Assembly (NCBI GenBank): GCA_905250025.1
Contig: CAJNOJ010000020.1
Location: 558,001 to 622,000 of the forward strand
DNA from: Adineta ricciae
Taxonomy: Eukaryota > Rotifera > Eurotatoria > Adinetida > Adinetidae
Length of the DNA stretch: 64,000 nt
Direction: 5' to 3'
A model generated the notes under the pieces. It searched no databases. It was given only the letters and a program-made list of their open reading frames with translations, and had not been told where the DNA came from. Each line of letters opens with the position of its first letter. Positions within the stretch are counted from its first letter, which is position 1. This document shows, one piece after another, positions 26,401 to 36,855 of this stretch. The translations under genes were made by a program, and so were the position numbers.

Positions 26401-28717
26401 TTCGCAATGTTCACCAATCCGTTCTGTTCATAACAACAGAGGTACTGATGGCCAATCGATGGATCATGAAGTGCATGAGAAGCACTGCTAATAAATTGTG
26501 TTTCATAATCAGTGATACGATTCGATGCTGTGCTGATTAGTTGTTGATCTGACGAAGTTTGACAAGTCTTTCGAATGAGATTTGCCAAGCACGCGTCAAG
26601 TGAACATTGAGAATAATGAAGAGAAACTCTCAATGGTCGATTGATATCGGCACGATGACGGATTGTACAAGCAACACGATAAGATTCTTGTTGGGAAACA
26701 CCATAAGGATATATGTTGATTTTATCTTTATGATTTTCATCACGCCATGGAATAGATCCAGTCTTTTGTTCAGGAACAAATGCGAATTGACCAACCGGAT
26801 CACCTGAAGTTCATCGAAACGATACATTCTAAAATATCTCGAATTTGTCTGACCTACCGATAATATTTGGTTTGATTACTACTGTCTTGGCTAATGCGGA
26901 TGATTTCGCTGAAATCTTCAAATCTTTTTCATCCTCGAACGTGATATTGTAAATCGTTAAAGAATATTCCAAGAATTGATTTTCTTGGTTTGTTCTAAAT
27001 TCAAATCATCCAACTTCGTGTTATTTCACATGTCAACAAACTCACATTGGTGTCAATTGGAAACGTTTATCGTTGTACAATGAAATGCCATTCCGTGATA
27101 ATTCGAGGATGACTGTCGAGCGTGGAATTGTGAAAATACTTATATCGTAAACAACATCTGATCCATAGGAAATCTTGTCATTCGATTCTGGTCCGCTTGG
27201 ATTTACTTCGAGATCGAGTGATGGCTCTAGGAAAATATTCAGAGATATTTGATTTTCACGAAGTTTTCTTTTTCAGTCGTACTATCAACACAAGTGATAT
27301 CGATCGAACGAGAATAAAGGCCTTGTTCAGAGACCCGTACACAATAGAATCGATAAACATTATTCGGTTTAAAACCACGTAATGTTATCGAAGTGTTTCG
27401 ACTGTAAATTTGACTCTGAAGATTAAAAACGGGTTTATCTGTTTGGTTCGAAATTAAATTCAACTAAAGAAACAAAACAAACACTAATTCACGTCTTATG
27501 ACACTACGAAAGAACTACTTTATAAATATCTTCGAACCAGAATAGTACAGGTGATTTACGATCCACTTTTGTACCATATTGAATTTCACATGTTAATCGT
27601 ATTGTTTCATCACTTATTATACTTAAACTTGGTTGATGGATTTGTACGTATTCAGCTACAGAACAAGAAAATCGTATATTGATTTAACATTTGATAATGC
27701 TTTTATTTTCACGTACGGTCAGATGGATCATACGGCACACGAGACTGTTGACTCGGTGTATAGTTGCTCTTACAAGTAAATTGATTCAAGGAATTCGCGA
27801 TGGTGGGATTTTCTAACGCAAAGCCAATCTGCGGATCAAAGAATACTTTCTAAAATAATCAATAAGATTCGATTTTTATCCTTCATCTCACATCGAAAAG
27901 CAATTTTACTTCGGGTTTTAAATTATCCGGTGTAAAATAAACTGGTATACATAAATCTTGACCAATACAAACAGGTATGTTGCATTTAAGTTCATCGACT
28001 CGTTGTTCACGATCATTACATTGACGTGATTGGCATTGGTTTGAATTTGGACACGAGATTCGTGAATACCAGTTCGTACTTTGGCATGGAATATTAAAGA
28101 AATGAATACCTGTTTGTTTGTAGATTGTCGGATATACGTTTTGTGTGAAAACAGATTTTCCATCTACAAGAAACATTTGTGTGAACATTTTTAACAGCGG
28201 AATGTTACCTTGGACATAAACATGAACTATTTTCTCATGTTTTTTATCTTTGACTGTTTCCGTGCATATATAACGTCCAATTAAGTCAGATGTCAATTGA
28301 TTTCGCCGTAATTTAGCAGTGATTGTGTTCGTATTATAATTAGTATCGAGGGATAGATGCTAGAATAACTTCGTAGAGATGGAATTTAATTGAAAATACT
28401 TACTTTTGTTGCTGAGTCGGGAACTGTAAATTGAATTGATTTTGTCGAACCTTTACATTGTAAAAAGTAGGGTAGATTGTCTTTAACTGCATTTGTATGA
28501 AATTGAATTTCATGGGGAACAAGATAATGACGAAGAATTGAATCCAATGAATCAATATCTTTTCGAACACGTTCTTCAATGAATTCATTACTTGGATATT
28601 CGATTTTAACACCTAAAAATATTTTATGTTGACAATAATTCGATTGTGTGAGTGAAAAAACATCGATTTACTTTGGTGAAGGGTCAAAATACCCAAAAGA
28701 AGTATAAATCGAAACAT
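23472..28717 (-). CDS. Ig-domain receptor tyrosine kinase, VEGFR/PDGFR-like, with unusual kinase motifs
   Basis: A many-exon minus-strand gene starting [15 protein letters not shown] (signal peptide; ATG at 28715-28717). The ectodomain holds several Ig-like domains with Cys and YxC patterns ([24 protein letters not shown]). A membrane segment follows ([20 protein letters not shown]), then a tyrosine kinase domain. The kinase has the glycine loop GHGQFGVVY, the VAAK lysine, a C-helix Glu, a short kinase insert, and DFG. The catalytic loop reads [10 protein letters not shown] rather than HRDLAxRN. The activation segment has no APE: YLRASST stands at that place, before KSDVWSFG. The C-terminal tail is Thr/Ser-rich with several Tyr. 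The first ectodomain repeat resembles VEGFR/PDGFR members; ligand unknown. Activity is uncertain given the two motif changes. Confidence 0.87.
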
Positions 28718-28980
28718 TCTTCAAAATAAGGCAAGAGTTTAGTCAACCATTGAATGCGAAAAAGAAAAAGAAAAAGAACGATTGAAACTTTCGTTCTGTT
28801 TTCGTTTACGAGTGTTATGATACATTTTATGTACATTCATCATACCTGACATCTAGGGATCATGCTTAGCATTCGCTCATTCGGTCGAACGACAAAAAAT
28901 TATTCATGCTGGGCTGATATGAATAGCAACGTCAATTGTTGCTAATCGCAAAACATAATATGTTGTAAATAGTTTGGATT
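28718..28980. promoter_or_regulatory. Divergent promoter region, receptor kinase / GPR155
   Basis: Only 263 bases separate two divergent start codons, so both promoters must lie here. No clear TATA or repeat is recognised. A possible acceptor (TTGTAAATAG) ends 8 bases before the GPR155 ATG. Confidence 0.4.
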
Positions 28981-31731
28981 ATGAATGAAACGATCATAGT
29001 GCCGCTGACTGTTGATAATGAACTATATCCAGCTTTGATTCAATGTTTCTTCATTATCTGCTGTGGCTACATAGCCGGTCAACTGAATCTGTTAACAACT
29101 GCTCATTCCATTGGTTTATCAAGGTATATAAGTAACTTTGCATTACCAGCGGTTATATTCAAGAATCTCGTCGATGTCCAATTTCAAAGTGTTTCATGGC
29201 AATTTCTTACATCTGTTCTGATTAGTAAATCAATCTTGTTTTTAATGACAATTCTTCTGACGTATATTGTTGAACGTCCGAAAAATCTCGCTAGCATGGG
29301 TCATTATGCGATCATGACTACTCAAAGTAATGATTTTGCATTGATTCTACCTATTATTCAAGCAGTTTATAAGCAATCTCATCCGGAATATAGTCGATAC
29401 ATTTACTTAATTGCACCTATCTCACTTGTCTTACTCAATCCGATCGGATTTATCTTGATTGAGACACAGACACGTTTGGATGATCAACGGCGACATCGCG
29501 GAAGTACTTGGTCGTACTTTCAACTGATATCGACTATTGTTGGAAACATCGCTCGAAATCCCGTCGTGATATGTACGTTACTCGGAGTGATATTCAATCA
29601 AATATTCCATCAGCATGTGCCAAGTTTAATCGACGGCGTTCTTACACCGTTAGCTCAATCATTTACAGCCACCGCGCTCTTCTATCTCGGTCTAACAATG
29701 GTCGGAAGACTCAATCGATTGCATGCACGCCTTGTTCTAACAGTATTTCTACTCAGTATGATGAAATTAGTCATCTTCCCGTTGATTTTACGTCAAGCTG
29801 TTTTCTTTCTCGTCAAACCACTGAACGGGAACCTGAGCTATACTTTGGAATATTCGAATTTTGGATTTTTATATGGAACGTCACCAACAGCACCGTCTGT
29901 GATGTTTTATGTTCCTGAATCAATGTTATCCCTACAAGCAATAGCATCGACAGAACTGGTCGTTTCAACTCTACTATCGGGACCTATTATTCTTGTTTCA
30001 GCAAAAATGATCAATTTACGCACATTGAGTACGAAAGTGACTGAATGCTATGACATGTTATTAGCAACAACAGCTTATGATGTTAGTATTCTATCGTTAT
30101 TCTGTACAATTATTGTGTTAATCGGATTCTGTTTACGGCATCGATGGTTTAAAACATCATTTATACATAAATACACATTTATTTTTGTTAGTTTACAAAT
30201 GATTTTATCGATATGGACAATAATTATGCACCATATTAAAGTATTTGCATCGCTTACTATGTCACCTATATTTGATTTAGGTAAAACAATAAGAATTCAA
30301 GTTTTCATTTTGTTCTCTTTCTTTTTTTTTTAGGCACTATATTCTTAGCATTGGCTACGCGAACATGGGCAACAAGTATATCCATCGCGTTAATGTTTAT
30401 CATCTGTCATTCGAATGAATTAGCTCGTCGATGTTCCTGGATGTATCATATATTTGGTTGGATTGTACCCGCATTAGTATCTCTGATCATCTATTTTTGC
30501 TCATTAATCTATCAACCAGAGGAAAATCCGGAATTAATAGGCGCAGGAAAGCTTGGAAAACTCCAAATAATTCTCTCGATTTTATTACTCAATGTATGTG
30601 TGTTGATCAACACGATTAGTCTTCTTCGTATCGCACGGCGGACGTATCAGTTAAGACACGATCTAGCCGATCATCGACCAGAAACTTCTAATGATTCGAA
30701 CTCAATAATGAGTGAAGCTCAAACATTGATCGATGATAATGATGAAGAAATGGACACGCCATTCATTTCTAGAGGTATCTTTTTCTGTTTATCTCATCGG
30801 ATTTTCTTACATATTGTCTTTGAAGAGCCCGAAGAAGTGAAATTTGTTGAAGGTGATGCACAATTATTTCGTCACGGCATCCTTATTGCCTTACTGACAA
30901 TCGATGCTGTCATTGTAAGTGTATTCGATTGAAAAGATGAGATTGTTATTAAATTTTATTGACATAGTGTGTAGCGGTGCTATTGTGGTTAATCATATCG
31001 CGTGATCGTGATGGTATTTATTATGAATTACAGTTCTTAGACACAGTTTTACTTTACGGACAAGTAAATAGTTTGAGTTCGTGTTTTTGCTAGATGAAAG
31101 TCTAATGTTTGTAGGGTATTATTTCTTTTCTTGTCTTTGCATTGGATGCTGACTTGCTTGTGCCGATCTCGCGAAAGTAAAATAGAAAATGAAGAGTAAA
31201 GAAACGAATAGTGACGGTGTGTCGTTTGTATTTAGATTAATGAAAATGTTTTATTGTTGCGGATTCAGTCGAAATTATACACGAAATCAAAACAGAACGG
31301 ATGCAACATTAGACTTTGAATTTCACATTCGACCAGAATTCATCCGTCATTCCAGGTAAGTGAAACTATTTTCAAAACTTTTACAAACATAATCTTTAAA
31401 GAACTAATATCGAATAACATGAATATGTATGTATTTCTATTCTGATTATTGTCCTTTGCTGTTCGATTGATTTTCTATAAATAGTCTCTTGTATTCAATT
31501 GAATAATCATTCGAATTTCTATTTAGTATGAAGCAATCGTCGGAACCAGTGTTTTGTGGAAATGAATTTTGTCAGTGGCTGATAGAACATGATTACATGG
31601 CTAATGAATCAATGGCTCGAGCTTATATACAGCAGATAGAAACAAATCAACAAATTGTTTGTCTCAATCGAAATCAAAACTCTGACGATGTTTACGATCT
31701 TTTAACGAATTGGTATGCTTTTTCGAAATAG
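28981..31731 (+). CDS. GPR155: GPR155/LYCHOS-like lysosomal membrane protein (transporter-like domain plus DEP domain)
   Basis: About seven exons. The N-terminal 300 residues form a transporter fold of the auxin-efflux/PIN type (MNETIIVPLTVDNELYPALI, GQLNLLTTAHSIGLSRYISN, ALPAVIFKNLVDVQF). Further membrane segments follow, including the GPCR-like helices (LGTIFLALATRTWATSI). The last exon (31528-31731) encodes a DEP domain (FCGNEFCQWLIEHDYM...YDLLTNWYAFSK). This architecture is specific to GPR155, known in vertebrates as a lysosomal cholesterol sensor upstream of mTORC1. Exons join in frame: after FDLG at 30280, across an acceptor at 30333, and so on to the DEP exon. The orthology is firm; cholesterol sensing in this animal is inference. 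Confidence 0.92.
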
Positions 31732-31852
31732 AAGAAACGGCTAAGCAGTCTTTCTTGTTTTATTTAACCAGTGAATGTTTTTTTAATCTTTTTTTCCATG
31801 TTAAGAATAAAATTTTGCGGGAAGAGAAAATTGTCATTGTTTTTCGTTTGTG

Positions 31853-33310
31853 ATGAACTGTCAATGTCCGTCGATATGTATGCCTATCTGCTATGATGAA
31901 CCGATCTTACAGGTAGATTTCTACTGGGCCGACGAATGATGGGAAACTTCTTCTTAGGCTCATGTGAAAAAAACGGATTTGAAACCGATCGAGTGTCTTT
32001 CGAATAAATGTGATGGTTGTTTGAATGAATATCTCAGCAAAGCTCTCCGACGTAGTCATTATCAGATCTTTCATAGTCACCAAGATACATTGGACATGGG
32101 TAGGCCAACAGCTGTTGTTTCTTCACCATCGGTTACAATTAGTGACGAAGAAATGAGTAAGATGCAAGATGAAGCTATTGAGAAACTAGATGAAATCCGT
32201 AAACGATACGCACTGATGCAAATGAACGACAAAGTTTTTATTTTGGGTGGTTACGCCATCGATAGTAAAACTGGAAGAAAGAGAATACCAAAACATGATT
32301 ATTTGTAAGTAAGTGGAGATGATAAAATGCACGTAACAATCACGAACATGTAGTTACGATCATGATAAGAAAGAATTGATTCCTATTCCTGCATTGCCTG
32401 GTCATGGTCGAATGGGTTTCGGAATAGCCGCAACTGACGACGACAAGATCATTGTTGCTGGTGGACACAATTTCGATTTTGAATCAATTTCCAATGTTAC
32501 TATGCTTGATACAAAAGCGGAAGTATTCCAGTGGCAAGATTTACCAAACATGCCCAGTAAATTTACTAATTTGAGAGGATTGAGAAATAAAAGTTTGATC
32601 ACCTTTTGAGATGGTACTATTGGTTCTGGTACAGGCATTATTTATAATGTTCTTTACATTATCGGTGGATTTGATTTTGTCGGATACGATATAGTCTGTC
32701 ATGGTGATGTACTTGCGTTGGATTTGGATAAGAAACAATGGAAAATATTAACAAATATTGATCCACCTCGAGCTCGACCGTTAGTTAGCGTCAATGATCA
32801 TGTTGATCCACCGTATGTTTTCCATCCAACAAAATGCTCAGTTACTAATTTCTCATTCACAGCACATTATATATTGCCGGTGGCTATAGTTTTACTGAAA
32901 AAGGCCAAGTTGTTCCATGTAAATGACGAATATTTGAGTATGTTTAACTTATAAATGTCATTTATTGTCTAGGTGGTAGAATTGAAGAATATCACGAAGA
33001 AAAGAAGACGTGGCAAGTGATTGCTGATATACCGCATTTCAAGACAACAAACGGATTGGCGACGAAAAACAACAAACTGTAAAAATATCTATAAAGACAA
33101 GTATTCTCGGCATCTCCTCTTTTGCATAGATTCCTGATGAATGTCGTGCCCGAGACTGGCGAGAATCGTGTTATTAAAGAATATAACCTCGAAACGCATC
33201 AATGGAAGAGCTTGCATGATCTGAAACGATCATCCTCTCATCATCTTAAAAAAGAATCATCGCGAATCAAACTCGCTGACGAACAGACTGGAGAAAAGGT
33301 TGACGAGTAA
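31853..33310 (+). CDS. Kelch-repeat protein with Cys-rich N-terminus; possible in-frame stop or mini-intron
   Basis: About six exons. The first encodes a Cys-rich start (MNCQCPSICMPICYDEPILQ). The second continues with CLSNKCDGCLNEYL and a helical stretch (DEAIEKLDEIRKRYALM). Kelch repeats follow: KVFILGGYAID, KIIVAGGHNFD, LYIIGGFDFVGYD and LYIAGGYSF, each ending near a Trp (FQWQDLP, KQWKIL, KTWQVIADIP, HQWKSL). Kelch propellers bind proteins; no partner can be named. A TGA at 32607-32609 interrupts the second kelch exon. It can be removed by a 42-base GT-AG intron (32594-32635) that leaves the frame open, but this intron is shorter than the usual 50-60 bases. The gene starts only 121 bases after the GPR155 stop on the same strand. 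Confidence 0.75.
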
Positions 33311-34178
33311 AACTCTGCTTGTTCATATTGTTTTCAATCATTACCATGCTCCTCTTTTTCGTTCTTCTCCTTTTTCTTAGCCTCGATTGTATCGAACGAA
33401 AGAAAAAACACGGTCGAGTGTTACATTTACACTTTCGAAATAGTCACACATGTTATCAATAAAAGTTATCACATCATTTCTTTCTCTCGCAACACACCAA
33501 GCGTGCTCTTTGAAGTCAATGTCGATTAAACGGGATATAAACTATGTGAATGTCGCATGTTAAGATCTCGTAAACACCTGCTATTATTTTTATACTACAC
33601 TTTCCGTTAGCATACCAAAGTGTATGATAATCAAGCGTTTCTGCCAACTTAACAGAACACAGTAGACTTGTTTGCCTTTGACAGAGAAACGCATATGCGT
33701 AGTAAATCTCCACGTGATTACAGCTCAGTTGCGTCGTGTAAGGCTTGATGAAACTATTTAATTATAATAAGTTTCATTTAAATATGAGTATGCGTCACTT
33801 CCTGAGAAGGAAAATTTTCAATTTCTACACGCTGCTTCGTACGTCAAGTGTTATACGAGCATACATAGCTATTCTTTGTCGTCACAGTGTTCTCTCTCCC
33901 CTCCCTCCTCTTCGATTTTATTTATCATATCTAAGGTCTAAACATGCATATGTTGTCGTTTCACCATTAATATTTTCTTTGAGTAATCACTGCATTTTTT
34001 TCTCTCTCTAGTCATTCTTCCCATCTTTTTGACGACTTTCCGTTCTGTTAAAATAATAAGTGAGAAAAACATGATTGATGTCAAGAAAAATGTGTGTTAA
34101 ACAGAAAGAAATACTCTTGTCACTTCAGATTGTGTGGGAGTACTAATTGGAAGTGCACTGAGCAGGAAGAATTAATCA
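33311..34178 (+). other. Intergenic region
   Basis: About 870 bases with an AATAAA near 33459 and pyrimidine runs near 33340-33380 and 33895-33915. An acceptor-like CACTTCAG near 34128 may mark the 5' end of the next mRNA. No ORF is convincing. Confidence 0.4.
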
Positions 34179-35402
34179 ATGGGCTCGAAAGTAAGTCGTC
34201 ATCATTTCAAAAATGGTGAGCAATTGAGTAAGAAAATGATCGATGAACTCTGCGAAGAGACAGGGTTTAGTGAAGAAGAACTACTCAACTGGCATACGTA
34301 AGTGCAAATTTGAAGTTATCTTGTGTAATAATGAGTCATGTTGCTTTATTTTAGAAACTTCTACAAGGATTGTCCAGACGGGCGTTTAACTTTGAAACAA
34401 TTCGAACATGAATATTCAAAAATCATGGGTCGACCGACGCAGAAAACAACTGATTATGTCAAACACATGTTCAACGTTTATGATCAAGATAAAAATCAAT
34501 TTATCGATTTTAAGTAAGATGTTCATTGCTGGCAAGCGAAACGAACTCTTCTTTTGTTATTAAGAGAATTTGTCACGGCATTATCAGCTGCGTCAGTGAT
34601 GAATCGTTTGCGTTTAGTTGAGACGATGTTCAGTATGTTCGATTTAGACCACGATGGACGAATAACCAAAGACGAAATGACCAAAATGTTACATACCCTC
34701 GTCGACGTGACAAACTCGAACAAAAAGCGTCAGCAGAATCACTCCAATAACGACAATACCAATCAACAGGCAAATCTACAAAAGCGTATTGATGACGCAT
34801 TCAACGAATTAAACGCCAACGCTGATGATCACATAACAAAAGATGAATTTATCGAATGGTACATGAAAACAGGTTTATTATCTGACGCCAAAGTCACCGG
34901 TATAAATATTCGTGATGCAAGTCGTGTTCAAGAACTCGACAAGAAATCGCGGAAAATCAGAAAGCAACAAGTTGATCCAAGAGATCGTGTCGATGAGTAC
35001 CAGTCGTCGCAAGAAAAACGACATATAACACGTATGACCGAACAAAGACCACCAACGAAGTCAACAACGGATGAAAGTGACGATGATGATGATGATGATG
35101 TCGTGATGGGAGATGATGACAGTTTACGTCAACAGACTTCGTCGGATGATACCGATTCTCATTATTCGAAAGAAAACGAACGTTGGCAACACTTGTTTAA
35201 TTCCGTTCTTGGACAGATTCGCGCGCAACGTGAATACAATCAAGAACAAGAACAAAAAGTCGAATTGAACGGACAAAATCGCATCAGTCATTTCAATTCA
35301 TGGAAAAAATATGGTGAAGAACAAATGAAAATCGAATACTTTCGACAGAGATCGACCGAAGGTGTCACATCACCGTCGGATGTCGTTACAATTCGATTTT
35401 GA
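34179..35402 (+). CDS. EF-hand calcium sensor with N-myristoylation motif and long acidic C-terminal extension
   Basis: Three exons. The start MGSKVSRHHF fits the N-myristoylation consensus (Gly2, Ser6) and is followed by EELLNWHTNFYKDCPDGRLT, the pattern of the neuronal calcium sensor family. EF-hand loops are seen at about residues 80-92 (DQDKNQFIDFKEF) and 115-127 (DLDHDGRITKDEM). A third degenerate one follows (ANADDHITKDEF). The first hand (DCPDGRLTLKQF) is likely inactive, as in NCS proteins. NCS family proteins are near 190 residues. This protein continues for about 175 more, with an Asp run encoded near 35078-35120 and a Gln/Glu-rich tail. The core fold call is firm; the tail is of unknown role. 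Confidence 0.85.
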
Positions 35403-35567
35403 GACGTTTTCTCTTACTACTGTCTTCCAAAGATTGTTCATTTACTTTTTCTGATAAATAAATCGGGTGAACTTCGGATAATTCAGAGAAATACATAAGC
35501 GAAGAAACAATCTACTGATTTATTAGTGAAATAGCTCATCGAAGCAAAGAAAAAGAAAGTGAGCTAA

Positions 35568-36107
35568 TTAGATTCGAGCGAGAAATTCGCCATTTTTCAG
35601 AAAAAAGCAAATATTATCATTAGATAAGAGTTTTTCATCTGAACAAATATCGTCGATCCATTGATGTAAGATAGATTGCGAATTTGAGCGTGGAAATGAT
35701 ACGGATCGAGACTTGCCGGATGGTTGTGAACGATGCTTTTCGTGCGATGGCGCATGAACAGAATGACTACGTGACGACGTTCGCGGCGTTTTCGGAGGTG
35801 TTGCTGCCAGATCATCGCGAGAATGGTAAGCGATGCGAAGCTTTTTTATGTAAAAATCTGTATCCGGATTGGTATGAACGATAATTTCTGAGCGAAATTG
35901 ACCTGGCTTGGTTGTATCATTGACTGTAAAACGAATTGGCTTTGTTTGGCCATTGATTTTGACTGGAATTGTATGGATAAAATGTCGTTGCTCGGCTTGA
36001 CATTCTATACGGATAGGTTGTGGTGCAGGGAGTCGAGAAGACGCTTTCCGCTCTCCATTCGTCTGTGGAGTCGGTGAAATAAGTAATTCTTCGTCGGGAA
36101 CAGTCAT
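35568..36107 (-). CDS. Hypothetical 179-residue protein
   Basis: A single open exon begins at an ATG 8 bases after a splice acceptor (TTTGCTTTATAG at 36116-36117). The middle is predicted beta-rich (HFIHTIPVKINGQTKPIRFT, FRSEIIVHTNPDTDFYIKKL), then comes a Ser/His/Arg-rich linker. The final 35 residues (SILHQWIDDICSDEKLLSND, then ICFFLKNGEF) resemble the end of a PX-type domain, but I would not rely on this. Convergent with the EF-hand gene, stops 165 bases apart. Supported as coding by its acceptor, composition and clean reading frame; function unknown. Confidence 0.6.
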   Translation of the reverse strand: MTVPDEELLISPTPQTNGERKASSRLPAPQPIRIECQAEQRHFIHTIPVKINGQTKPIRFTVNDTTKPGQFRSEIIVHTNPDTDFYIKKLRIAYHSRDDLAATPPKTPRTSSRSHSVHAPSHEKHRSQPSGKSRSVSFPRSNSQSILHQWIDDICSDEKLLSNDNICFFLKNGEFLARI

Positions 36108-36855
36108 CTGTTGATCTATAAAGCAAATAAAAACATTCGTTTTTTATTCGATATGAAAACCATTCTATATATAATACTTTGTAATCATACCACTATCGAT
36201 TCTAATACTTCGAAAAAGTAAATACCATTCGTTTTCTCACTTATCAGCTATTGACACTATTGACAGACATATATTTATGATCTTATCCTTCCTCTTCGCT
36301 CGCCTTTTTTTTTCAACATCAATCACCTGTATACAAGCATAATATGTTTAAAAGATTTGTCTATAATGATGTTTAACGGGTTCTGTTTCTTTTTTTGCTT
36401 ATCGAATACTACCTGGTACGGACAAAATAACAACATCTATACGATAGTGGTACCAAAAAAGAAAACGAGAAAATGAAAGTCTAGCTTGTGCCATTAGAAC
36501 ATCCTTTTCGTTGATTTTCGTTTACGATTGCCAATCAATCTTCCTCGCCAATTTCTTCCTCTCCCTCTCGTTTCTTTCATGGTTCGACTAAGGAAGAGAG
36601 AAAGAACAAAAACAACCCACCTTTTTTAAAACGAAGAACGAATAGAGAAACTTGAAAGAGACAGTTGGCCTTGGTGCGAGAATTGATGCCCTTTTATTTG
36701 TTGATTACACGTCTAATATCATCTTCTCTATTACAAATCGACAAAGACTACACATTCTATTTTCATTAATATTAAGACAACATTTATAATAAAATAGAAG
36801 ACTAGAGACAATATACGTATATATATATGCGTGTGAGAAGGAATAAAGAGTTTTC
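36108..36855 (-). other. Intergenic region downstream of EPS15-like gene
   Basis: About 750 bases with AT-rich runs and a TATATATA stretch near 36817-36828. Polyadenylation-type TTTATT (AATAAA on the minus strand) occurs near 36693. No gene is seen. Confidence 0.4.
36116..36117 (-). promoter_or_regulatory. Probable trans-splice acceptor
   Basis: Minus-strand TTTGCTTTATAG followed by ATCAACAG and the ATG of the 179-residue gene. Confidence 0.5.
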
